NCBI RefSeq assembly: GCF_030272615.1
Contig: NC_081412.1
Location: 26,258,501 to 26,318,500, forward strand
Source of the DNA: Cryptomeria japonica
Lineage: Eukaryota; Streptophyta; Pinopsida; Cupressales; Cupressaceae
DNA length: 60,000 nt
Reading direction: 5' to 3'
The notes beneath the pieces were generated by a model. That model saw only the letters and a program-made list of their open reading frames with translations, had not been told where the DNA came from and did no database searches. Below are positions 1 to 11,697 of this stretch, one piece after another. A program made the translations under genes and the position numbers. Each line of letters starts with the position of its first letter. Position 1 is the stretch's first letter.

Positions 1-2948
1 AGTCACTCACCCTTGACCATCTAGCCTCCAAAAACCTCTAGCACAGATTCCCAAGGTTAGGGAATTGATCAAGAATGGGAGGGTAGCCATCCCAAGAGTT
101 GTTCCAGAAAAGGACCTCTTACCCCCTCCTGCAAATCCAAAAGAGTCTTGCCTTAATGAGAGAAGCCCCCCTCTTGAGAGTATACCAGATCGAAGAGCCC
201 TTTCCCTCAAGCGGCTATCTAGGGATTTCCTCCATCGGGATCCTCTGCATATATTTGTTGGCCAAAATCCTGGCCCATCCCTGATCCTGCTCCACACACC
301 ACCTCCAATACAATTTAGCCACCAGTGCCTCCCCAAAAGGAATAGACTACCTTAAACCAAGCCCCCCTAACTACTTCAGGCTACAAACCAAGTCCCAATT
401 GACAAGACTCCATTTTGAAGAGGAAAGATTGCTTGCCCATAAGAATTGCCTAGCCAGAGAGTCCAGACCCTTCAAGAACCACTTAGGAGCCACATGAAGC
501 ATACATCGATAGATCAGAAGAGCCTAAACCACCGACTGAATCAATTGAACCCTCCCAACAAAGGATAGCCATCTATGAGTCCAATGTTCAACTTTCGAAC
601 GAAATTTATCCAAAATACCCTGCCAAGACTCCCTAGGAGGGTTACCATGAGAGATAGGGATACCCAAATAAATCAATGGCAAGGAGCCAACTTGGAATCT
701 CAAGATAAGAGAAATCCTCTGTTGAATAGCTTCAGGAGTGTTGAAAAGGAGGATAGAAGATTTATCCTCATTGATCAGCTGGCCTAACGCCGCAAGATAA
801 ACATCCAAGACCATAAGTAGATTATTAGCTTCTCTAATCCGAGCAAGCCCCATAAGAGTCGTGTCATCCACAAACTGCAAATGAGACTACGACTGCAAGT
901 CATTACCCTATCTCCAACCCTGAATAATCCCCAGACCCACATTATGCTTAATCAGCCTCCCCAAACCCTCAGCCAGAAGAATGAATAGATAAGGGGAGAG
1001 GGGTTCCCCCTAATGGAGACCCCTAGACGCACCAAACAACTCAGTATGATCTCCAATGATGAGCACAGAGAAAGAAGTAGTCGTAACATAGCTCATAACC
1101 CACTGAATCTACTCATCAGCAAAACCAAACTCCTTGAGGATCTTCTGAAGGAAAGACCACCGAACTCTATCGTACGCCTTAGCCATGTCCAGCTTGATAA
1201 CATAGCTTTTTCCTTGGAAGTTGCCATAGAATGAATGGTCTTCGTGGCAATGACCGCCCCATCCAAAATTTGACGCCCTTCCACAAATCCACTCTACTCC
1301 TCAGAGATAACATTCTCCAGGCACTTCTTCAATCTATCCGTTATCAGCTTAGAGATGATCTTATAAATCACATTGTAGAGAGAGATGGGGCGGAACTGGC
1401 CTAACCGGTCAGCCCCCTCACACTTGGGGATAAGAGCAATGAAAGTCGCATTCAACACCCAAAGCATCTGCTTATTCCTCTGGGACTCCTGCACCACCTC
1501 TAGTAAATCCAGCTTGACAACATTCCAGAATTCTTGAAATAATTCTACTAGGAACCCATCTGGTCTAGGAGCTTTTCCTTTCCTCATGTAGAAGACAATC
1601 CTCTCAAGCTCTTCCAACAAAATAGGACACAAAAGTTGCTCATTCATCTCCCTCGTGACAAGAGAGGGAATGCAAGCAAGAACCTGGTTCTCCTCCCCCG
1701 TTTCCCCCTGCAAGTCCTCCCTGAAAAGGGACTGGAAATACTGAGATGCTTCCCTAGATATCTCCTGCAAGGATAAGCACTGTTTGCCTCTGTCATTATC
1801 CAAATCCAAGATGGAGTTTCCATGCCTTCTAGCTTTCACTGAGTTGAAGAAGAAAGCAGTGTTCTTGTCCCCCTCCTTCAGCCAATCAATACGAGCCCTC
1901 TACAAATTTCTTCCCTAAGCTCCCATTCCTTAACCACCTTGACAACCCTATCTTCCTCCTTGAGCAAGTCCTCGAAGAAACCTTGCTCTCTAATTTCGCT
2001 GGTGATCCCATTCAACACAATTAGAGCAGCTTTTTTGGCATGGAAAATGTTCCCAAAGCCCTGTTGGTTCCACTATTTGAGCTGAAACTTAACAAATTGC
2101 AGCTGCTTGGCAAAAGAGTACAAGGCAGTGCCAAAGGCCGGCCTCCCTTTCCTCCACCACTCCTCTACCAGAGCCTGCAAAGAAGGATCCTGAAGCCACA
2201 TCAGTTGGAATTTAAATGAAGGTGAGCAAGCAACCCGAGCCGAAGAAGAAACCATCTTGATGGGCCAGTGATCCAACCCTCTTCAGTCAAGAATCTTTGA
2301 ACTGGTGGACCACCCCCCGCCAATCCAAAAATTAGAAACAAGGAAGTGATCCAACTCTCTACAATCCAATACTCTCCCACCCTCCTATTGTTCTAGGTGA
2401 ACAAGCCATTACCAAGTTTAATGTCAACGAGTTGCAACAAGGAAATATTATCCTGAAAAAGGAAAGAAGAGGGTTCCAACCGCATCACCCCCCCTTCTTC
2501 TCACTCAGCTCTAGGATGGCATTGAAGTCTCCTGCCATAATCCAAGGATGGAAAGGGGCCAGCCTTCGCATACAGGAAATATGAGACCATAATATTTGCT
2601 TCCCCTGAAGATCAGTAGGGGCATAAATGTTGGAAAACAAAATGAATTCTCCAGTCTCGAGACTAGAGATAACACCAGATAACAAAGATCGAGAGGCCAC
2701 CCACCAGACCGGGCAAAACTTTAAGGGGTTCCAAAGACAGGCCACCCCTCCAGAGGAACCAGCTGCCCCAACACACTGACACTCTCCTTGAGCCATAGCT
2801 TTGGCACCAGACCCATCATACTCTCCACTGTAAGTTTAGTTTCTTGCAGAAATAAGACATCAGGCGAATGATTCCTAATCAACTCCTGAACAACTTTTTG
2901 TTTGTGGCCATTGTTCAAGCCCCTCACATTCCATAAAAGCACAATCAT
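1..2948 (-). pseudogene. LINE ORF2, endonuclease-reverse transcriptase, broken and cut by window edge
   Basis: ORF2 of the left LINE. It opens with the apurinic-type endonuclease: 'LLWNVRGLN' and 'LQETKL' at 2948-2830, then, after a frameshift near 2790, 'GDFNAIL' near 2510. The reverse transcriptase core runs 1839-1294 with 'GKAPRPDGF', 'FRPISLYNVIYKI' and 'SGFVEGRQILDGA'. The catalytic 'FVDDT' box opens the frame at 880-524. A cysteine/histidine region and tail continue to the window edge (336-7). TAG stops at 1294-1296 (family residue Gln) and 524-526 (Gln expected), plus several frame changes, rule out function. RNase H is not visible here; it would lie beyond the left edge. Confidence 0.9.
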
Positions 2949-4371
2949 TTTGGAGGATTGGAAAAGTGAGAATCCAAAGTCTTTACCGACCTTGACTCAA
3001 CCAAATTCTCCCCCATCAATTTGATCTTGTCCAAATCCTTCTTTCTACCAGCCTTCGAGCTCTTCTCTAACGCACTTTTCTTAATATCTTTTTGATGCAA
3101 ACCCATATGAGCGGGGGTCTTATTGCTTTTGGCCCCAACCGGTTCCAGTTTCAAAGCTATCGGAGATCCCTCCCTCTCAACCAAATTCACCTCAACCCCA
3201 AAAGAGAGTCCCAACTGAACCCCTACTGGTTGATCCATCTCCATTTGCTGGCTTCCAACCACTAGCAGGGCCTGGATAGGGTCCTCAAGTTCTCTTTCTG
3301 GAGCCCCCCCTAACACACCTTGATCCAGCGGGGTTAACCTCGGATTAACTTCTTGATGGAAAAGGTCATCCAAGGTCTCGAATCTGTTAAAGGTATACTC
3401 CTCCTATCTCTCCTGTAAAGGCCTCTTTTGTCGTCGGTTCCTGTTCTTAGTCTTAACTGGGACAAAACCATCAGTTCCCCCAACCTCAATAGACATAGCA
3501 GCTTTCCCTTTTCAGCCCTATCTTGTCTCAGTTCCGACTGCTGAGGTTGGCGCACCACTAGTTTATATCTAGGACACTTACGTTGTAAATGACCATACTC
3601 ATGACACAGACGACAGCGAAAAGGTAAAGTCTCATAATCTAACTATTGAACCCAAGAATAAGAGCCTACACACATATCTATAGCATCTGGCAAAGGTTTA
3701 CTAAGATCAATTTCAACACAAATACGCGCAAAGGTCATTACCTTTCTCCCCAGGGTTTGCGTAGAGGATCCCACTGGCTTCCCAAGAAGAGCGGCCAGCA
3801 TCCAAAGCACATCTTCCCAACAACATTCCATAGGAAAACATGGTAAACGAACCCACACAGGAACCCTATTCGAGAGTTCCTCCGAGGGGCTAAACCCCGC
3901 ATGCCAAGGTTTGATGAACAACCTCACCTGGTTGTAAAAATACGGACCACCTTCATAGACCCTATTGCGGTCCTCCATGTAGTTAAAGGTAACCATGAAG
4001 TAGTTATTTGCCAGCAGCATAATCTCCATTTCCCCCTCCGGAGCCCAAGTCCTTAGCGCCCAGTTTTCCAAGAACTGCAAAGAAACGCTCATTCCCAAAA
4101 ACTTGCAATAGAGCGAGTGTTTTGAAAAATATTCAACGTCTTCCGCTATCATCTCAGGAGGAATAACCAGTTTTGGCCTCTCGCTACATCTCTCCAAGAA
4201 ACCATTAATCTTCGAAATACGAGAGCTACCGACACTACTGGACCCCGAGTTTGATGAAAAAAGGTCATTATTGAAAGTCTTCATGCTCTGTGATGAGGGT
4301 TTTGAGCCCACCGCGGCACGAAAATCCATGACTGGCTGAGCCTTCGGGGCCTCCCCACTAATACTCACCAT
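2945..4371 (-). pseudogene. LINE ORF1, gag-like (DUF4283 plus CCHC knuckle), broken
   Basis: ORF1 of the left LINE, an RNA-binding gag-like protein. The first 242 codons (4371-3643) hold a DUF4283-type domain, recognisable by the run from 'LVIPPEMIAED' to 'RVPVWVRLPCFP'. A TAG at 3643-3645 interrupts the frame. Immediately after it, still in frame, lies a CX2CX4HX4C zinc knuckle (CRLCHEYGHLQRKC, about 3620-3579). The frame then shifts between 3373 and 3334, and the C-terminal part (3373-2945) is read in another frame. The final TGA overlaps the ORF2 start as ATGA at 2948-2945. The protein family is clear; the copy is dead. Confidence 0.88.
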
Positions 4372-5226
4372 TAAGCTTGAGGTGATTTACACCCTAAACC
4401 CTAAAGGGGCTCGAAAGATTTTAAAAAAACCCCAACAAGCCACCCCTCCCCAACACACCCGAGATGGAGGTCCACCCGTGGCCCCCAGGCCCGCTGGAAC
4501 CCGCTACCTATGTGGAAAAGCGATCGAGCCGCATAGCCCGAACCCACCCGCAACCCACCGCTTCTCTTCCCTTCCCCTTCTACTGCTCCCCACACTACCT
4601 TGACTCCCCCGCTCTGCGCAAACCCTTCCGCCCACCTTGGAGACTCTGCAACCACACCCGGTCACGAGCTAGGGCGAAGCCCTCTGCACCTCACGCCTGC
4701 GCGACATCCTTTCGTCAATTTCACCCCAAAATATGTAATCTTAATTGAATATTAGAGAATACATTTTTTTAATTCATAAATGGAATATCAATAATGCTAG
4801 AGAATATATTTTTAATTATTCAATTAATATTAGCCCTTCACTCACTTGTCATGGTAGTTAACTTGTAATGGTAACTACCAAAATTTTCACAATTGATTAG
4901 TATCAAAATAATTTCATTTAGTTTCAATAATAAAGGCAAAATTTATTTGTCATGGTAGTTATCTTGTAACATATATCAAATAAAAAAAAATAAGATTTAT
5001 AGAGCCAAAATCTTCATTATTCATCAAAGTAATCATAATCAAAACATCTTCATAATATTATTACTATATTTTAATTATTAAATTGTTAATTTATTATAAT
5101 TATAATATAATATTCTTGTATAAATTTTTATATATAATATATGATATTATTGATTATATTATTTTATGATCCAATTTTTATATTATTAAATTGCATGATG
5201 ATAACTAAAATAATATCATCAATTTA

Positions 5227-5247
5227 TGTGTGTGTGTGTGTGTGTGT
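5227..5247. repeat. (TG)n microsatellite
   Basis: An uninterrupted run of about ten TG units inside copy 1 of the AT-rich duplication. The corresponding place in copy 2 lacks the run. Confidence 0.9.
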
Positions 5248-5389
5248 TTATTTACTTATATAAAGCTTTAAAAGATACATATTCTAAATTATTTGAAAAG
5301 AAAATTTAAACATTTTAGATATTATTTTAATGTACCTAAAAAATTGCCTAAAAAAATTTATTTATTGAATTGTATTCTTAACCTCTTTG

Positions 5390-5710
5390 AATCCTAACCA
5401 TAATTTAACCCTAACCCCAAATCAAAAGTTTTGCCTAGAAGCCTAATTGATCCTTAACCCTAACTCCATTTTAACTTTATATCTAACCCTTACCCTAATT
5501 AAACCCTTATCCTAACTATGTTTGAACTATAATCATAATTTACCCTAACTCAAAAATTTCTTTTATAACTTTAATTAAGCATTAATTGAATCATAGTCCT
5601 AACCCTATTACACCCTACTCCTAATTAAACTCTAACACTAGGCTAACTGAACATAAATCTAACCCTAATTGAACTATAATCCTAAACCTAACTATAATTA
5701 TAACTGAGCC
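5390..5710. repeat. Degenerate telomere-like CCCTAA block
   Basis: The plus strand is studded with CCCTAA, AACCCTAA and one-base variants at irregular spacing, separated by short AATTGAAC-like spacers. It resembles a degenerate interstitial relative of the plant CCCTAAA telomere repeat rather than a clean array. Confidence 0.6.
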
Positions 5711-6407
5711 ATAACTATAATGAATGTATTTGGTAATCTTCATTGTTTTTAAGTTAGTTCATTCAATATTAATAATAATATCTGTAAATATGTGCAATCC
5801 TAGTTGAATATTAGAGAATACATTTTTTATTATTCAATAGTGGAATATCAATAATGCTAGAGAATATATTTTTTATTATTCAATTAATATTAGTCCTTCA
5901 TTCATTTGTCACGATAGTTACCTTGTAATGGTAACTACCAAGTTTTTAACAATTAATTAGTATCTAAATATTTTCAAATAAGAAAAAAAATTTAGATTTA
6001 TAGGACCAAATTTTTCATTATTCATCCAAGTAATTATAATCAAAACATCTCCATAATATTATTATTGTATTTTAATTATTATATTGTGAATTTATTATAA
6101 TTATAGTATAATATTATTGTATAAATTTTTATCTATAATATACTATATTATTGATAATATTATTTTATTATCTAATTTTATAGTATTAAATTACATTAAT
6201 TTAACTAAAATAATATTATTAGTTCATATTTTTATATATTTTAAATATGTTCATTTATTTATATAAATCTTTAAAAGATACAGATTCTAAATAATTTGAA
6301 AAAAAAAAATTAAACATTCTAAATATTATTTTAATGTACCTAAAAATTGCCTTAAAAAATTCATTTAGATAGAAATCCGGTGATAAGATCCAAACTATTT
6401 GAGCCAA

Positions 6408-6575
6408 TTAGATTGGAGAAAAACAATTTCTATAATTTAGAAACTTAAAAATCATGCATCTTAACTATTTTTTATTTTTTTTAAAGCATATTAGATTGGA
6501 GAAAAACAATTTCTATAATTTAGAAACTTAAAAATCATGCATCTTAACTGTTTTATTTTTATTTTTTAAAAGCAT
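6408..6575. repeat. Tandem duplication, 83-bp period, two copies
   Basis: Units start at 6408 and 6491 with the same 'ttagattggagaaaaacaat' opening and near-identical bodies. They differ mainly in the A/T-rich tail. Confidence 0.9.
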
Positions 6576-6661
6576 CAAAAGAAAAAAATCATAGTTCTAA
6601 TTCGTGGAAAAACAATTGAATAATAATAAGTTAACAAAATTGATTACAACCAATTGCAATA

Positions 6662-6865
6662 TATAAATGAACATTAGGATCATCTTTTACATAGTATAGT
6701 TCATATCTATGTACATGCAAAATTACAACCTTGTAAATGAACATTAAAATCAACTTTTGCATAATATAGCTCAGAGCTATGTGCACCTTTACAAGATTAT
6801 AAATGAATATTGGGATCATATTTTTCATAATATGATTTAAATATATATACCACAAATCCAATAAT
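6662..6865. repeat. Tandem repeat, about 68-bp period, three diverged copies
   Basis: Units start at 6662, 6732 and 6798. Each opens with a 'taaatgaacatt' variant, followed by a 'catattatagctca'-like segment. Divergence rises toward the third copy. Confidence 0.75.
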
Positions 6866-8885
6866 TAATAGATATGTGACTACTTTAAATGTAATGAATG
6901 TATGATGTGAAGGACTGTGCGTAACAAACTGTGACGAGTATGCATAGTATCCACTTTCTTCTTAAATTGACAAAATTAATTCATCACCCATGAGTCTTAA
7001 GTTTACACAAGTCTTATGAAAAAAATATTACTAGTATCTTTTGAACTTATAAGTCCCATTGCAAGTAGTAGGAACTAAAGTATGAGTGTTAAATCTCAAG
7101 TCAATCTTAATTGTCAATAAATTGGTGTACAAGATATGATATTACATCAATATATTCTTTATAAAGGAATATTAAGTTTTTAGGAAGCTTTCATTCCATT
7201 AAAAAAATCGAAAGTTAAAAGAGATTCAAAGTTAAAGTAAGATAAATTACTTTTATATTTGAAGAACAAAAATGTTAAGGAGGTGTAATCTAACAAGTTC
7301 ATTAAATTAAGAGGAAATGTCTTTCATTAAGAATAAAATATTTTTTATATAAATATAAGATAAATAAATAATAAACATTCAAAACATACATAAATAATAA
7401 ACATTCAAAATATAGTTTAGTTATAAAAGGATCTTGATTTAAAAAGCATACTTAACTAGATGTTGGAATTTTTGAATAAGTAATGGAATTGAATTTATGA
7501 AAGGTAGTCTTTAGATGGGTCAAAGGAACATCATTGCATATAGATAATTTCACATTTACTCCATGAATGTTATCATCTCATCCTCATTTTACAATGATAT
7601 ATCTGAGGATGTGATTCCAAGGCCTAATCTCATGGTAGGTGATGGACAACTCATTGTTGGATGCTATTGATCTGATGAACAGTTCTTTCAAATCTCTTTT
7701 GTCTTAAAACATTAGATGTTTGTACATCCTGATGAACATAGATAACCTTATATACATCCACCAAATTGTACTCATGAACCAAAATTTAATGCTATACAAA
7801 ACTGGATATGAACGGGTACAAAACAAATTCATACCATATAAGAAAGTAAATTTCATGGTTGGCCAACCAACTCTTTGCTTTCATCCCAATTATATCTCAT
7901 CATATTCACAAGGAAATTAATGAAGTTGAAATCGTTTATAAGAATTCATTTTTTTCTTAGTACTAGGCTTACACCAAAATCTAGTGATTTGATTTGTAAG
8001 AATTTATGCTTGCTAGTGCCACTATAATCCCGGTTTCTTTCTTCCATTCCCATGTTTTTTTCGTAGAAGAGAATAGATAAATGTACATGGGTTTAGGTTT
8101 AAATTATTTTTCAATTATGTAAAAAATTGTCTATCTTAAACAAATCTTATATGTATATTCCAAGTTTAATTGTCTTTGTGTGTGTTCAATCTTATTATAG
8201 AGAGTCTCGAAGAGATCACCGACCAAAGTCTCTCACATTTTCTCCTCAAAAATTTAAAAACAAACAATAACTCTAATGGAATTCATAAGAAATTTTAGTT
8301 GTGGGAGGCTTGTATCATTCCATCTTAAAGATGGATATGTAGAAGAATGATTATTACTAGTATAAAGAAATAAGAGGATTTAACCCTAAAATTTAGATAT
8401 TGAATTCAACCATACACATTCTTATTTCATATCTATTTGTAGATTGTAGCTAATAGTTGTCATATGGAACCCTCCATTTACAAAATGTCTAGATGGATGC
8501 AAATGGAATATTCTTTCCATTTCTATACCTTTTTATCTCTATAACCTTTGCACTTAGCTTGGTGACCAAGACATGGAAAGCAACATGAACTCAAGAGTTA
8601 TGTCAATCAAAAATAGTTCACATTTAAAATGTTTTTGATTACACAACCAATTTTCAAGTAAACAATTGAACAACTAAATTCATTGTTAAACTTGATGAAT
8701 TCTCTTGAACAAATAAAAATAGAATTTTCCATCACCTACAAATCTAAAAATTACCATACCATTCTTGTCTACTTTCATAATTCATAATTAGAATTACATT
8801 CCAAGCCAAATAGGAGGTTTAATTAGCATTACCATTTAATCTGTTGGATCCAATTGCGAGTAGCAGTAAATGAAGAATGTGTGCT
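6866..8885. other. AT-rich intergenic DNA, no recognised gene
   Basis: Only short spurious frames occur. I found no transposon termini, no RNA gene and no protein match by eye. It directly follows the 3' end of the pectin methylesterase relic and could include its former 3' flank. Confidence 0.5.
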
Positions 8886-10319
8886 CTAAATGTTAAGCCA
8901 ATCTTGACCCTCAATAAATTGGCGGTTGCGATATAGTTGGACTTGCTCAGATGAAAGTTTAGTTGCCCATGGCACTCTCCGTGTCTTGTCCATGCCTCAA
9001 CCACTGGAATTATACTTCCCAAATATAGTTGTATTGTATCCCAATCAAACACTCATTTTCTCAATTTCCTATTCATTTTAATGTCACCCAATTAAAAAAA
9101 TAAAAACAAAAACAAATATATTACCTTCTCCTGGATGTGTAATTCATGTCATCCCATCCTATAGGATTTATAATGTTGTCAAATTGGTAATTGGAATAGA
9201 TAATTGTAAAATAGTTACTCCATGATCATCCTAGATACATATTTCCCGACCCCGTCACTTTACATGACTCTCGTTGTCTTGTTTAGCAAGCTTTGGGATG
9301 CTGCAATGGCTCCCCGTCTCTCCACATTTGAAGTCAATAAGCAATTCTACCATGAAATCCAACATTAAGAATAATGTAATATAGTTTAAATAGAGCTATT
9401 CTTAAGATTCATAAAAGAAAATTTAAATTTTGAAGTGTTAAAAGAGCTCACTTGGTAGAGAGATCTAGCATTTCCATAGATGAAATCAATGGAGCCCTCG
9501 ATGAAACACCTCAAGGAAAAGTGCATGCCACTATGGTCATAAAGAGTGTCTTGATGTCCCACCATTTGGCAATCGATAAAAATAGCTTTGTCTCCCGACA
9601 TGTGTAGTACCACCGCTTACACATCCTTCGCTCCTAGCAGCGGCACCGGAGTGGTGTTTTTCTCTTATACAAGCATTTAAACAAACTTAAACAGAGCTTT
9701 GTTTTGTTACCGTAAACTTACTACAAAATTCAAATGTCAAATAAGTAGAATTAACTCAAAAGTAATGTCTATAGAACAAAAATACTAATATTTGATGGTA
9801 GTTGAAGCAGAACTAGAGGTGCCCAACGGATTCTCGTTGGAGTCTTTGGATGAAGCATTGTTGTTCCAACTCAGAATTGTTTTCTGATCCCACTACCTAT
9901 GAAAGAAATAAATGGTTTATTCCATGAAACCTTCACCTTCTCCCTACAAGTGCATACCAATTGTTAAGCCAGAATGAATGCCAAAGATCATTTTTTTTGT
10001 TTAACGAATACAAAGTTAAATTCCCCACGCAACTGTACTTTCTAGCCCATATGAAAATCTTTACCAGTCGGCTATTTTCCTCTAGAAGGGAATCAATGGT
10101 GACCTGAACTGTGGTGTAAAAGGTGGTGTCATCCTGAGCTATATCTATATTGTTGACATCATCATCATAGTCACTATGAGGGTCAGAATAATAGTCATGG
10201 TAAGACAAGTATTTCCTTGTAGTCACGTCATCCTTTGAAATCATGTAATTTGGGGTAGTTGTAGTTGGGTATATTTGGAGGAGGAGGATGAATGGGACCC
10301 ATGCTACAACCTTCCCCAT
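8886..10319 (-). pseudogene. Pectin methylesterase (pectinesterase) pseudogene with introns
   Basis: Relic of a secreted cell-wall pectin methylesterase (PF01095 family). Exon 1 starts at ATG 10319 with a hydrophobic signal-like N-terminus, an acidic stretch, then 'YTTVQVTIDSLLEENSRLVK', the usual N-terminal motif. Exon 2 (about 9897-9740) keeps 'NNNASSKDSNENPLGTSSSA'. Exon 3 (about 9661-9452) keeps '[20 protein letters not shown]' and '[18 protein letters not shown]', including the catalytic-site regions QDTLY and DFIYGN. A GT donor lies at 9451-9450 and an AG acceptor near 9359, after which 'NCLLTSNVERRGAIAA' continues the protein. The last exon keeps 'RRVPWATKL' and 'QFIEGQDWLNI' before TAG 8888-8886. 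In-frame stops in exon 2, exon 3 and twice (TGA) in the last exon make it a pseudogene. Retained introns show it is not a retrocopy. Confidence 0.9.
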
Positions 10320-11697
10320 GTTATCCAAATGAATTAAGCTTTGTCAATCCCTAGTGTAGTGAACGCATTTATATTAACAATGAGTATACTGAAAATGGCA
10401 AGGGATGTGAAGTTTGATACTTTGGGTTTCGACTTCCTTGGTTTTTTGGATTCAAAGACAATTTTTTTTGGATGCATCATACCCATGAAACAAGTCGTGT
10501 CCTACAATATTGACATAAAATTTTATATTAGTATTTATATTAAAAAAAGAGGTGTTTGATGGTTGTCAATTATAATTTACATAATATGTCTAAGAAGTTT
10601 GTAATATAATTTTAAAATATTATATAAAAAACTAATACATCTATATAATTATTAATTAATTATTTACAAATTATAGTCGAAACTTGTGGATGTGATGGCA
10701 AAAAATATGGATAATAATTATATTTATGACTGACAATAAAGAAAGAGGCGTAGAGAACTGGGTTGCATGATCAAGTCGTTATGTTTACGTCAAGAGAACA
10801 GTGTAGACACGGAATCCCATCAAGTAAAAATAGTTAGTTACATGGAGAGATAGCCACTCTATGCATGGGGAAAAAGTGCCTCTGATATATTTTCATAAGT
10901 GTTATTGCAACTAGGAGTATGGAAAAGGGAAAAATGCACTCATGGGACAAGATAAGAGAAAGAAGCACTAGGTTATTCAGTGTCATATTGTTTATAAAGC
11001 ATTATCAAATATTTCATCTTAGTCTCTATTTATTTTGAGTATTACAGAATGGTTTTGTTTTGGCATTAAAATACATTCAGGTGTTTATCATTGTTAATTC
11101 AAATGTCAAGTAGTAGGAAAGTTAGTTCATTGAGTATCATTTTCTTATGCATGTCTGGCATCTTTCAATATCAGTTTATATTATCCTTAGGTTTTGACTT
11201 TTAATTAAGATTTTAAGATTTACTAAAAAATATTATAACAATTAATATTAATAAAAATAATTTTCAATTTTTTAATTTATTAAAAATTAAATTGTTAATT
11301 TTTTTAGTAAGAATAAATTCTTTTAAATATATTTAGGCAATAATTATCAAAAATTAAATTTTATTCTTCTTAAATAGACTTTCAAAAAATTAAAATATTC
11401 TTACTACTAAATAATTTAAAAAATTGAATGAAATTTTGTTAATATAAAATATTTATTTTAGTATTTTAAGAAAATAATAATAAAACAACTAACAATCAAT
11501 CATAATAAAAAAACTAAATTTTTTAATTATAAATAATAATAAATTGACATATAAATCTTGATATATATCTTTATTTTTTTAATTTATATTATCTTATTAT
11601 TTTATTATCATATATTATTATTAGTAGTGGTATTATTATTAGTGTCATCTTAAAGATTGTATTATATTTTAAATATTTATTGAATAATATTGATATT
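10320..11697. other. AT-rich intergenic DNA upstream of the pectin methylesterase relic
   Basis: No reading frame of interest. The stretch 11210-11697 is extremely A/T-rich with ATTA/TAAT words. Any promoter of the relic would lie at the left end of this interval, but I cannot point to a supported TATA box. Confidence 0.5.

Larger units (their letters stand above)
1..4731 (-). mobile_element. L1-type LINE, decayed, 3' end beyond window
   Basis: A plant L1-type non-LTR retrotransposon reads right to left. It has a GC-rich 5' leader (about 4731-4372), ORF1 with a gag-like domain, and ORF2 with endonuclease and reverse transcriptase. The 5' border near 4731 is inferred: from 4732 rightward the sequence matches a second copy of the same host repeat starting near 5787, so everything to the left of that point is inserted DNA. 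The 3' end and poly(A) tail lie outside the window, so the target-site duplication cannot be tested. Several stops and frameshifts make it non-functional. Confidence 0.9.
4732..6365. repeat. Diverged direct duplication of an AT-rich host unit (about 0.6 kb, two copies)
   Basis: Copy 1 at about 4732-5370 and copy 2 at about 5787-6365 share long runs such as 'gaatattagagaatacattt' and 'ggtaactacca' in the same order and orientation. They are separated by about 420 bp of telomere-like words. The match of copy 1 to copy 2 fixes the right border of the left LINE. No coding potential is visible. Confidence 0.8.

Noticed and set aside
5390-6865. CRISPR-like or satellite array
   Set aside because: Spacing is irregular, units are diverged, and the genome is eukaryotic.
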